Below are positions 57,173 to 64,000 of a DNA stretch of 64,000 bases, piece by piece. The stretch is from positions 82,557 through 146,556 of the IMG/VR virus record IMGVR_UViG_3300007511_000004; one strand, 5' to 3'. The notes under the pieces were generated by a model. It did no database searches and had not been told where the DNA came from. It worked only from the letters and a program-made list of their open reading frames with translations. Position numbers and translations under genes: made by a program. The DNA is from a virus. The first letter of the stretch is position 1, and each line of letters starts with the position of its first letter.

Positions 57173-57500
57173 CCTTTTTCTTTCCTGAGTATGCTTGAGC
57201 GCCGTAGAAGGCCGCTACAATGGCTGCTACTGATACGAAGTAAGTTGGTGCCATATCTCCCAGAATCTGTCCGGCGGTCGGAATTTTGAAGATAGAGACG
57301 ATTATGATTGCTACGGGATAGAGTAGCATACCAAAAAGCGCGAACCACGCCATTCGTCTTTGCGCATCTTGCTTGGCATCTTCATTCTCCATTCGGATAA
57401 TACGTTCCGCCTGTTCCATTTCTTCATCGGTGACAACCCCGTCCCCGTCAGTATCATATTGTGCGTATATTGAATTGGATTGTAATGTTTTAGGAGACAT
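57153..57500 (-). CDS. EF-hand membrane protein, holin candidate
   Basis: A 115-residue protein. DTDGDGVVTDEEM (residues 16-28) is a complete EF-hand loop; two membrane segments follow (FALFGMLLYPVAIIIVSIF, YFVSVAAIVAAFYGAQAY) and a Lys-rich tail. Size, two spans and basic end fit class II holins; the calcium site is unusual for one. Two CATAAATA boxes lie upstream on this strand, so it is probably late. Confidence 0.65.
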   Translation of the reverse strand: MSPKTLQSNSIYAQYDTDGDGVVTDEEMEQAERIIRMENEDAKQDAQRRMAWFALFGMLLYPVAIIIVSIFKIPTAGQILGDMAPTYFVSVAAIVAAFYGAQAYSGKKKDGKDGK

Positions 57501-57531
57501 AAAATTTACCCCGGATATTGCTCGATATCTT

Positions 57532-57552
57532 TATTTATGATGAATATTTATG
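57532..57552 (-). promoter_or_regulatory. Two leftward late promoter boxes
   Basis: CATAAATA occurs twice on the minus strand (57539-57532 and 57552-57545), 32-52 bases before the EF-hand membrane gene. Confidence 0.55.
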
Positions 57553-57562
57553 ATGAAAGGGG

Positions 57563-57591
57563 TTTACAATGGGTATGTTATATGGTATGAT
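57563..57591 (+). promoter_or_regulatory. Early-type promoter
   Basis: GGGG, TTTACA, 17 bases, TATGAT, about 30 bases before the next gene. Confidence 0.72.
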
Positions 57592-57621
57592 ATACTACGT
57601 AAACAATTGAATGGATATATT

Positions 57622-58059
57622 ATGAATAATATTGCACATCGACCGTTGTTCGATACCGATAAGGTCTGCTCGATCTATGCGAAAAAAGATGGGATTCCAG
57701 TCAAATATGTATGCACCTCTGCATTAGACCAAGAGGCTCAAGCGATGGATATCTTCTATCGCGATACGCCTCATCCAATGTTCGGTAATCGATACTTCGG
57801 ATTATACATGTCTGGCGATGACTTAATGATCGCTAACGCAGATAAGATCGAATCGGCCGAATTCGGTATGAAAGAGGTCGGTGAATACTGTCATTATAGT
57901 CAACACCGTCACGATTTCTATACTGTCGGTAACGTATCAATCGACGGCGGACGGGCATACTTCCGCACGATCGGGGCAATTCATGAGAACCCAACTAAAT
58001 GGTTTTCTGTGAAAGATGGAGAGTTCGTTGAAGACACTCAATATCCGACTCATCCGTAA
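57622..58059 (+). CDS. Hypothetical protein before DNA ligase
   Basis: A 145-residue protein with mixed alpha/beta look (RYFGLYMSGDDLMIANADKI, YCHYSQHRHDFYTVG). His-rich HRHD may bind metal. Overlaps the ligase gene by 44 bases. Not recognised. Confidence 0.65.
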   Translation: MNNIAHRPLFDTDKVCSIYAKKDGIPVKYVCTSALDQEAQAMDIFYRDTPHPMFGNRYFGLYMSGDDLMIANADKIESAEFGMKEVGEYCHYSQHRHDFYTVGNVSIDGGRAYFRTIGAIHENPTKWFSVKDGEFVEDTQYPTHP

Positions 58060-59158
58060 AGGCACTAATCTCTATAAACGTGATCGAACAGGCGGCATCC
58101 GCAAGTGGTATTATGAGATCGGGAGTGATGGAGAATCCTATGCATGGCGAGCGATCTCAGGCCTACAAGATGGTGCAAAGGTTCAATCCGGTTGGAAAGT
58201 AGTAGAGCCGAAGAACGTCGGACGTGCAAATGCTACGACCGCGGGCGAACAAGCCCGTTTCGAAGCGGAAGCGGCCGCCAAGAAGAAATGTGATACTGGC
58301 TACTTCGAAGACGTCAATAAGATTGATACGTTTACTAAATTTAAGCCTATGTTGGCATATGAGTATTCGAAGGTAAAGGATATACAGTTTCCGGTTGTAG
58401 CCCAACCCAAGCTTGACGGCATCCGATGTATTGCACGGGCCGACGGTCTTTGGACCCGGGCCGGGAAAGAGCTTGTGTCAGTACCACATATATCAAACGC
58501 ATTAAAAGAATTCTTTTCGACGAACCCTGATGCAATTCTAGACGGGGAGTTATATAATCACGACCTTCGTAATGACTTTAATAAGCTCTCGTCCTTGATT
58601 CGCAAGACGAAGCCAACCAAGGCTGATATTGACGAGTGTATGGGGGCGGTCGAATATCACGTATACGATTGCTATACCGATCAAGGATTAGAGGATCGAA
58701 TGGTCCGGCTCATTCACCTCTCTGACGATCCGGCCGTTATCAGGGTGCCTTCGATCTCATGTGACGATATAAAAGCCCTTGATGATCTATATGGTTTGTG
58801 GCTCGAGGAGGGATATGAGGGTCAAATGGTTCGTATACCCGGATCACTATACGAAGTAAATAAACGATCTAAGAACCTTTTAAAACGCAAAGAGTTTCTT
58901 GACGCAGAATTTAAAGTGTTGCGCGTTGAGGAAGGCGTGGGTAACTGGGCTGGATACATTAAGCGGTTTGTTTTAGAGCTTCCTGATGGTAGGGAATTCG
59001 GTTCGAACGTGCGAGGTACCCAGTCCATATTAAAGGAATTACTGGAAAGCAGTATTACCCCAGACTGGGCAACTTGTCGATACTTTACCCCAACACCCGA
59101 CGGAATACCTCGTTTCCCAGTGGTTACAGACTGGGGTGTGGGTGAGCGTGATGACTGA
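58016..59158 (+). CDS. ATP-dependent DNA ligase with N-terminal WGR-like domain
   Basis: A 380-residue ligase. The first 75 residues (RKWYYEIGSDGESYAWRAIS) look like a WGR domain, seen on several phage ligases. The adenylation domain has QPKLDGIRC (motif I, Lys about 140), AILDGELYNHD (motif III), GYEGQMVRIP (motif IV) and LLKRKEFLDAEF (motif V), then an OB domain. It seals Okazaki fragments. A TTG at 58028 after GGAGAG is an alternative start. Confidence 0.92.
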   Translation: MESSLKTLNIRLIRKGTNLYKRDRTGGIRKWYYEIGSDGESYAWRAISGLQDGAKVQSGWKVVEPKNVGRANATTAGEQARFEAEAAAKKKCDTGYFEDVNKIDTFTKFKPMLAYEYSKVKDIQFPVVAQPKLDGIRCIARADGLWTRAGKELVSVPHISNALKEFFSTNPDAILDGELYNHDLRNDFNKLSSLIRKTKPTKADIDECMGAVEYHVYDCYTDQGLEDRMVRLIHLSDDPAVIRVPSISCDDIKALDDLYGLWLEEGYEGQMVRIPGSLYEVNKRSKNLLKRKEFLDAEFKVLRVEEGVGNWAGYIKRFVLELPDGREFGSNVRGTQSILKELLESSITPDWATCRYFTPTPDGIPRFPVVTDWGVGERDD

Positions 59159-59288
59159 ACCACAAGAACGTTATCATGAGTGGATCCTCCGTATGTTGAG
59201 GGAGGAACGTGAGAACTCGGCAAATCCAGACGACCCCGCGGCACTTGACAACAAGGCTGATGCTGAACAGAAAGAAGGTAAACTGTAA
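59151..59288 (+). CDS. Small acidic protein
   Basis: A 45-residue protein rich in Glu and Asp, coupled to the ligase stop by an eight-base overlap. Not recognised. Confidence 0.58.
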   Translation: MTEPQERYHEWILRMLREERENSANPDDPAALDNKADAEQKEGKL

Positions 59289-59330
59289 CATAAAAATTCG
59301 AAAAAAATGCATTTTTTCATCTAGAGGGGG

Positions 59331-59359
59331 TTTACAAATGAGTCGAAAAGGCTTATATT
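59331..59359 (+). promoter_or_regulatory. Early promoter (repeated type)
   Basis: GGGGG, TTTACA, AATGAGTCGAAAAGGCT, TATATT, with upstream TTCGAAAAAAATG element and the common leader. Confidence 0.87.
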
Positions 59360-59385
59360 AGTAGTGTAACCAAGGAGATACTGAT

Positions 59386-59901
59386 ATGATCGTCAAAGAA
59401 GACATCACCCCAGTGAAAAAGTATGAACTAACAGATGAAACAGTAAACTGTTTCGGTGTCACGAGGCTTGAGATATTATATCGAATTAGAGCATTAGTCG
59501 ATATTCCCGGTAAAGTGAAAGCGGGTGATCTTGGTGGATATGTCCAAGGGGAAAAGAACCTGTCCCATACCGGATCGAGTTGGATTTATGACAATGCTCG
59601 TGTTTTTGGCAATGCATATGTTTATGGTAATGCACAGGTTTCTGGTAATGCACAGGTTTCTGGCAATGCACAGGTTTTTCGCGATGCACAGGTTTCTGGC
59701 AACGCTTTTGTTCATGGTAGGATAAATGCTACTGTTGCTGGCAATGCACGTGTTTCTGGCGATGCACAGGTTTATGGCTATGTTTATGGCAATGCACATG
59801 TTTATGGCAATGCATTGGTTTCTGAGAGAGCTCTTGTTTCTCAGGGTGTTGTATCATTTGGAAGATGGCAGGGTGACCCAAAAGAGATGCATAATGACTG
59901 A
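59386..59901 (+). CDS. Hexapeptide-like repeat protein (beta-helix)
   Basis: A 171-residue protein. An N-terminal region with DIPGKVKAGDLGGYVQGE is followed by about sixteen six-residue repeats of the form GNAxVx or similar (NAQVSG, NAYVYG, DAQVYG) that should wind into a solenoid. The repeats are tandem in the DNA, so copy number can change by slippage. Similar phage proteins are annotated only as repeat proteins. Strong early promoter. Confidence 0.8.
   Translation: MIVKEDITPVKKYELTDETVNCFGVTRLEILYRIRALVDIPGKVKAGDLGGYVQGEKNLSHTGSSWIYDNARVFGNAYVYGNAQVSGNAQVSGNAQVFRDAQVSGNAFVHGRINATVAGNARVSGDAQVYGYVYGNAHVYGNALVSERALVSQGVVSFGRWQGDPKEMHND
59598..59830 (+). repeat. 18-bp tandem coding repeats
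   Basis: Units close to GGCAATGCACAGGTTTCT recur through the solenoid part of the gene, some identical and some with one to four changes. Confidence 0.85.
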
Positions 59902-59939
59902 CCTACACCAATCAACCAAACAAACAAAGGAGGGAAAGA

Positions 59940-60209
59940 ATGATCAGTAATATGTCACTTCTTGAAGTAAAGGCTATGAAAACCCTTGTTTGGTGCCTTG
60001 CTCTATTCGCTGTAGTGGGCCTTGCGCCCTGCTATGTTTTTGGGTGGATCTGGCTCTACGTTGTTGTGCTTACAATCTCAACCGTCGTTACGGGTGCTGG
60101 GATTCTCGTATTTTTATGGGCAATCATTTTACTCATTCTTGAAACACGAGAAGCGGAGAGAAGTGGTGAGCCTGAAGAGTACAAATGGTCCCCTTTCTGG
60201 AAAAAGTAA
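59940..60209 (+). CDS. Small two-span membrane protein
   Basis: An 89-residue protein with two long hydrophobic segments (TLVWCLALFAVVGLAPCYVF, WLYVVVLTISTVVTGAGILV and onward) and a charged C-terminal tail. AGGAGGGAAAG precedes the ATG. An early membrane protein such as a superinfection-exclusion factor is possible; not recognised. Confidence 0.65.
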   Translation: MISNMSLLEVKAMKTLVWCLALFAVVGLAPCYVFGWIWLYVVVLTISTVVTGAGILVFLWAIILLILETREAERSGEPEEYKWSPFWKK

Positions 60210-60239
60210 CTTTTTTTGAAAAAAGTTCATTAGGGGGGG

Positions 60240-60268
60240 TTTACAAATGAGTCGAAAAGGCTTATATT
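60240..60268 (+). promoter_or_regulatory. Early promoter (repeated type)
   Basis: GGGGGGG, TTTACA, AATGAGTCGAAAAGGCT, TATATT, then the common leader ending AAGGAGATA. Confidence 0.87.
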
Positions 60269-60292
60269 AGTAGTGTAACCAAGGAGATAACG

Positions 60293-60688
60293 ATGACAAT
60301 TTCAATCTACCAGATCCAGCTTACTGATGATCAAATTGATCAGGTCAATAAGCATGGCCACGATTCGGTTCCAGCTCAAAAAGCCCGGTTGGATGTTATG
60401 TTCGGAAGTGAGGGATTTAAACCTGAAAACTTCCGGTTCTATACTAAGACCATGTCGATCGACGTATTGGATCTCGACACCGCGTTTGAATATACTCAAT
60501 TTGGTGTTCCTGGCATCGGAAACAACTCAACCGTCCAACACTTCGTTGAACAGTTCGTTCCTAGTGTCTCCTCGACGTCAGTAGGCGACATCTTCTACAA
60601 CGATGAAACTGAAGAATTCTATATGGTCGATGCCTTCGGCTTTGCTAAAGTTGAACCAGAATATGGATTGGAATTGGAAGCAGCATGA
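60293..60688 (+). CDS. Hypothetical early protein
   Basis: A 131-residue acidic protein with LDTAFEYTQFGVPGIG and IFYNDETEEFYMVDAFGFAKVE. Strong early promoter and ribosome binding site. The stop overlaps the next ATG by four bases. Not recognised. Confidence 0.7.
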   Translation: MTISIYQIQLTDDQIDQVNKHGHDSVPAQKARLDVMFGSEGFKPENFRFYTKTMSIDVLDLDTAFEYTQFGVPGIGNNSTVQHFVEQFVPSVSSTSVGDIFYNDETEEFYMVDAFGFAKVEPEYGLELEAA

Positions 60689-60885
60689 AACAACATAAAG
60701 ATTTTACCTATCGCGAATTTTGGCGAAAGGGCGAACAGCTTTGGGCAGTATACGTCGGTGTGAATATTCTTAAAACAATATGTCGCACCGAGGCGGAGGC
60801 CAAAGCCACTGCCGATATGTTAAACTACGACCCATACTTTTTTGAAAAACAAGACTGGAAACAGTTTCTTGACCAGAGGACTTAA
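60685..60885 (+). CDS. Small hypothetical protein
   Basis: A 66-residue protein with an aromatic-rich beta-helix layout (YREFWRKGEQLWAVYVG, TEAEAKATADMLNYD), similar to small phage DUF proteins; not assigned. Confidence 0.63.
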   Translation: MKQHKDFTYREFWRKGEQLWAVYVGVNILKTICRTEAEAKATADMLNYDPYFFEKQDWKQFLDQRT

Positions 60886-60886
60886 T

Positions 60887-61153
60887 ATGACTAAAGACGA
60901 ACGCCTTGCGCTTATCGCATCACTTGCTCCTAAATACAACGCTCGTACCAATATGAAGAAAAAGGTTAAAGCCTCTTCTAGGCGCGCTGCTCGGTACGTC
61001 GATTCACCTGAAAGGGAAAAGGTTAAACGAGACTTCATGAGCACACCCGATGGGACTAACTGGAACCATTGGACCGACGCTTCGAAGTACGCTAAAGAGT
61101 ACTATGGCGAAGTTATGTACGAAACAACTCGCTTTGATAATGATTGGGGATAA
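60887..61153 (+). CDS. Small basic protein
   Basis: An 88-residue protein with a basic centre (NMKKKVKASSRRAARY). The ATG is one base after the preceding stop. Not recognised. Confidence 0.62.
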   Translation: MTKDERLALIASLAPKYNARTNMKKKVKASSRRAARYVDSPEREKVKRDFMSTPDGTNWNHWTDASKYAKEYYGEVMYETTRFDNDWG

Positions 61154-61156
61154 AAT

Positions 61157-61405
61157 ATGTCAGATCTAAATAAACGACAAATTGCAGACATGCTTAAAGA
61201 AGGTATTCGAACAGTTAAGTTTACGAAAGTAGATGGTACTGAGCGGACCATGAAATGCACACTAATGAAATCACACCTACCCGAGCAAGTTGACATCGAA
61301 GAGTATGTTGCCCGAGATCAGAACAATGAAGTTTGTGCAGTGTGGGATGTAGAAGCAGAGGGTTGGCGATCATTCCGGATCGCTTCAATCATTGAAATAG
61401 TTTAG
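61157..61405 (+). CDS. DUF2693-type SH3-barrel protein
   Basis: An 82-residue protein. GIRTVKFTKVDGTERTMKCTL and AVWDVEAEGWRSFRIASI are the two conserved halves of the DUF2693/WYL-like small barrel family of phages. Function unknown; nucleic-acid or ligand binding is possible. Confidence 0.8.
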   Translation: MSDLNKRQIADMLKEGIRTVKFTKVDGTERTMKCTLMKSHLPEQVDIEEYVARDQNNEVCAVWDVEAEGWRSFRIASIIEIV

Positions 61406-61414
61406 GATATTAGT

Positions 61415-61636
61415 ATGATCGAATACCTCGAGGTATCTCCGCTTTTGCTGGCTGGTATCATGTCGGCCGTGGCGTACCTTTCATATACGATCGGTACTCG
61501 TAAGGGAGCGTCCGATCATGCCGCGATCATCGATTCGACTATCGTCTACCTTATCAGCAAAGGTTACATTAAATCTTACATAGAAGATGGCGAAGTATGT
61601 CTGGAGAAACTTGACGAAGATAATGAATCCGAGTAG
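61415..61636 (+). CDS. Small membrane-anchored protein
   Basis: A 73-residue protein with one N-terminal membrane segment (LLLAGIMSAVAYLSYTIGT) and a cytoplasmic acidic tail. Not recognised. Confidence 0.62.
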   Translation: MIEYLEVSPLLLAGIMSAVAYLSYTIGTRKGASDHAAIIDSTIVYLISKGYIKSYIEDGEVCLEKLDEDNESE

Positions 61637-61644
61637 GAGATATT

Positions 61645-62781
61645 ATGGCAGTAGCTAAAAAACAATCTGGCAAACGCAAAAAGGTCAAAAAGGTCTTCAG
61701 TCGTCGTGCACGGACCGGGCTCCAAGCCGCTATGGTTTCCTGGGGATGGCATTATTTCTATGAATATATTCGTCTCGAGGTTGATCGGAAGGATGTTGCG
61801 TATTGTGCCAAAGCCCACATTAAGGAGCTATATAAAGGCAACAAGAAGGAACGTGATTTTCTTTTAAGCGGGCCTGAGTGGGTATATGGCACATCATATG
61901 CTTTTGTTGGTCTTCTTACATGGCGCGGGCACAACGAAGAACTTCCAGAAGGTTGGGACTTCGAAAGGGTACAGGCGTTTTTCATCAATCGTATCCGTGA
62001 GGCGTGTGAGACCAAGGCGGAACGAGATATAGAAGAAGCCAAAAAGCCCAAGAAAATATCTAAATCCCCCATGGAGATTATCCGTGAAAAAACTTCGGAG
62101 TTCATTGGGGAATGTGAGTATGCACTTGATACTCAAAATCCCGAATGGTCAGTGTACGATAAGCTTAAAATCATGAACGCTGCTTCAAATATTGCTCGGG
62201 CGACGTATGATCATTACATTCCCCTTCGGGATGAGCTTCTGGAACTAAATGGAAAGAAACCTGATCCGGATCTCGTCGAAGGCTATTCCCACTTAAAGGT
62301 AAAGGAGAGAAAAGCCCTACTCGCATACGTACAGAATATGATGGACGATGCTGAACGTTATATGGAATCAAAGAAAGCTACTCGCAAGGCTACCATTAAG
62401 ACGCCTAAATCTGCCGAGAAGCAGATCGAAAAGGTCGTATACCTAAAAGAGTCAAACGAGTATAAAGTTACTTCTATCCATCCAGTGAGGGTGGTCGGAT
62501 CGGAACGGGTATTCCTCTTCAATGAGAAAGAACGATATATCATCGAACTTAAAACCAACTCAGGGAGAGGCCTAGAGATCTCTGGTACTACTATCAAGAA
62601 CATCGACATGGGCGCTTCGAGAGCAACACGACTTCGTAAACCCATGGAGTTCTTACCTATCGTACTATCGAAGACCCCTTTGCAAATTGATAAGGAGTGG
62701 AAGAAACTTACCACTAAGCCAGCGTCCTTTACTGGGCGTATAAATAAGCATACTGTAATCTTGAAGGTATTTGATAAATGA
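61645..62781 (+). CDS. Conserved phage protein of unknown function
   Basis: A 378-residue protein with a basic start, a helical body (EWVYGTSYAFVGLLTWRGH, NAASNIARATYDHYIPLRDEL) and a C-terminal beta domain (YKVTSIHPVRVVGSERVFLFN, RGLEISGTTIKNI). No motif is recognised. It precedes gp33 with a four-base overlap, and a TATAAATA box (62739) lies in its 3' end. Confidence 0.68.
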   Translation: MAVAKKQSGKRKKVKKVFSRRARTGLQAAMVSWGWHYFYEYIRLEVDRKDVAYCAKAHIKELYKGNKKERDFLLSGPEWVYGTSYAFVGLLTWRGHNEELPEGWDFERVQAFFINRIREACETKAERDIEEAKKPKKISKSPMEIIREKTSEFIGECEYALDTQNPEWSVYDKLKIMNAASNIARATYDHYIPLRDELLELNGKKPDPDLVEGYSHLKVKERKALLAYVQNMMDDAERYMESKKATRKATIKTPKSAEKQIEKVVYLKESNEYKVTSIHPVRVVGSERVFLFNEKERYIIELKTNSGRGLEISGTTIKNIDMGASRATRLRKPMEFLPIVLSKTPLQIDKEWKKLTTKPASFTGRINKHTVILKVFDK

Positions 62782-63008
62782 TCGAACAGCAGTTTATGAA
62801 CCGAACAACTTTTACCGGCCTGGTAGAAGATGCGGTTTTCAAAAAGAATATGACGTACATCGATGCAGTAGCATACGTGTGCGAATCGGAGTCCATTGAG
62901 CCCGAGGATGTAAAGAAATTTATTTCCCCGATGATCAAAGGCAAACTCGAAGGTGAGGCAATTAGTTTAAACTTTTTACCTCGACAGAATACTTTGAACT
63001 TTGAGTAA
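62778..63008 (+). CDS. 33: Late transcription co-activator gp33
   Basis: A 76-residue protein. FTGLVEDAVFKKNMTYIDAVAYVCESESIEPEDVKKFISPMIKGKLEGEA and the end LPRQNTL follow the gp33 pattern of marine T4-like phages. In T4, gp33 links the RNA polymerase beta flap to the gp45 clamp to activate late TATAAATA promoters. Its presence supports the late promoters noted in this window. Confidence 0.82.
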   Translation: MIEQQFMNRTTFTGLVEDAVFKKNMTYIDAVAYVCESESIEPEDVKKFISPMIKGKLEGEAISLNFLPRQNTLNFE

Positions 63009-63016
63009 TTTTGTTA

Positions 63017-63045
63017 TTTACAAACCTCAAAATATATTGTATAAT
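63017..63045 (+). promoter_or_regulatory. Early-type promoter for gene 32
   Basis: TTTACA, 17 bases, TATAAT, both boxes exact; no G-run precedes it. Confidence 0.8.
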
Positions 63046-63079
63046 ACAGTACATATCTTAAAATACGGAGAACTAAAAT

Positions 63080-64000
63080 ATGTCATTCGCAGAACTAAAA
63101 CAGCGCCGTAAGAGCGCAATCGGAAAACTCACTGCAGCTGCTGAAGCCGTTGGTGGTGAGAAGAAGAATTATAATGATGATCGTATCTGGAAACTTCAGC
63201 GTGATAAACAGGGTAATGGTTATGCGGTCCTTCGCTTCCTTCCTGCAGCCGAGGGTAACGATCTTCCATGGAACCGTTATTGGGACCACGGATTCCAGGG
63301 CCCAACAGGTCAATGGTACATTGAGAGATCCCTTACCTCAATCGGTCAAGAGGATCCAGTAGGTCAGTTAAATGGTCGTTTGTGGAACTCTGGCATCGAA
63401 TCAGATAAGGATAAAGCCCGCAAACAGAAACGTCGACTACATCACGTTGCTAATGTGATGGTGATCAGTGATCCAGCTAATCCTCAGAACGAGGGTAAGA
63501 TCATGATCTATCAATTCGGCAAAAAGATCTTTGATAAGATTATGGATGCAATGCAGCCAGAATTCCAAGATGAAGAGCCTATGAATCCTTTTGACTTCTG
63601 GACCGGTGCAGACTTTAAGCTGAAAGCTCGTGTAGTAGATGGTTGGGTGAATTATGACAAGTCCGAGTTTACTTCATCGCGTGCTATTTCGGATGATGAC
63701 GCAGAACTGGAAAAGGTCTATAATAAGCTGTACGATCTTCGGGAGTTTACCGACCCAGGTCAATACAAATCATATGACGAACTTAACACTCGTCTAATGA
63801 CCGTATTGGGTAATACTGTTAATGGTGGTTCTACAACTATCCGAGAGGAGACCCAGCTGGGCGTCGAAGAGGCACCACGCGAATTCCGGGCAGAAGACGC
63901 TGATGTACCTACAGAAGAGGTTTCATCATTTACTTCTGCCGATCAGGATCCGGGTGAGGAAGATACCCTGTCCTACTTCGCTAAGCTAGCCGCCGGTTAA
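63080..64000 (+). CDS. 32: ssDNA-binding protein gp32
   Basis: A 306-residue protein, complete to the last base of the window. The N-terminal FAELKQRRKSAIGKL resembles the LAST motif used for cooperative binding. The OB core includes YAVLRFLPA, LPWNRYWDHGFQG, HVANVMVISDPANP and FDFWTGADFKLKAR. The C-terminal tail is acidic (EEVSSFTSADQDPGEEDT), the part that contacts other replication proteins in T4. The zinc-binding Cys of T4 gp32 are absent. Confidence 0.95.
   Translation: MSFAELKQRRKSAIGKLTAAAEAVGGEKKNYNDDRIWKLQRDKQGNGYAVLRFLPAAEGNDLPWNRYWDHGFQGPTGQWYIERSLTSIGQEDPVGQLNGRLWNSGIESDKDKARKQKRRLHHVANVMVISDPANPQNEGKIMIYQFGKKIFDKIMDAMQPEFQDEEPMNPFDFWTGADFKLKARVVDGWVNYDKSEFTSSRAISDDDAELEKVYNKLYDLREFTDPGQYKSYDELNTRLMTVLGNTVNGGSTTIREETQLGVEEAPREFRAEDADVPTEEVSSFTSADQDPGEEDTLSYFAKLAAG

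Noticed and set aside
59486-59799. Leftward and alternate-frame repeat proteins (HCQKPV and MHRF types)
   Set aside because: They are read from the tandem repeats of the beta-helix gene in other frames. Only the GNAxVx frame has a promoter, ribosome binding site and a recognised fold.
59590-59830. CRISPR array
   Set aside because: The repeats are contiguous 18-base coding units without unique spacers; the array is a protein repeat.

Overview
The window reads as part of the genome of a large T4-like (tevenvirus-related) phage. Diagnostic T4-type proteins are present: RegA (C-terminal end), DNA polymerase gp43, UvsX, helicase gp41, RNase H, gp33 late co-activator and gp32 ssDNA-binding protein, together with short overlapping genes, a T4-style late promoter motif (TATAAATA or CATAAATA), tRNAs and PhoH/Hsp20/NrdJ-type genes common in marine T4-like phages. 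The host is probably a Gram-negative alphaproteobacterium: the phage carries a DUF1127 protein, a circularly permuted two-piece tmRNA of the alphaproteobacterial kind, a spanin pair, an outer-membrane-like barrel and Kdo synthesis genes. The host assignment is an inference.

Layout. 1-6.1 kb: regA end, a P-loop kinase, a late Hsp20/DUF1127/phasin-like group, DNA polymerase, MazG-like protein and a PrimPol-like primase. 6.1-13.3 kb: small early genes, then a tightly overlapping sugar and nucleotide operon (KdsA, KdsB, cupin, cytidylyltransferase, a ThyA-family enzyme with a dCMP-type Asp, AsnB, dCMP deaminase, UDP-sugar dehydrogenase). 13.3-16 kb: a fractured uvsX. Its N-terminal half ends in an N-intein, an HNH endonuclease gene follows, and the C-terminal half starts with a C-intein and is interrupted six bases later by a td-like group I intron. 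16-20.2 kb: gp41, ThyX, SleB hydrolase, a dNMP-kinase-like gene and a permuted tmRNA. 20.2-24.5 kb: a barrel protein and a late operon of exported proteins. 24.5-29.9 kb: an inserted cassette (radical SAM, several 2OG-Fe(II) oxygenase-like proteins, a sulfotransferase-like protein) bounded by a perfect 52-bp direct repeat. 29.9-32.5 kb: early small genes. 32.5-40 kb: prohead-core and other probably late genes, ending in an overlapping spanin pair. 40-47.5 kb: class II ribonucleotide reductase, RNase H, PhoH, glutaredoxin and small proteins. 47.5-53.9 kb: at least five glycosyltransferases, a methyltransferase-like protein and a UDP-glucuronate epimerase. 54-57.5 kb: small exported proteins, tRNAs, a CHAP-type lysin and two leftward membrane protein genes. 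57.5-64 kb: DNA ligase, small early genes, gp33 and gp32.

Control. Some twenty promoters share one form: a G-run, TTTACA, exactly 17 bases, then TATAAT, TATATT or TACAAT. Several are near-identical over about 55 bases, including the leader and ribosome binding site. Late-type TATAAATA/CATAAATA boxes precede hsp20, the HNH endonuclease, the tmRNA, the exported-protein operon, the structural block and the leftward membrane genes. Together the genes supply replication and recombination, nucleotide pools (ThyX, NrdJ, dCMP deaminase, MazG), host-surface or virion glycan modification, lysis and translation rescue.
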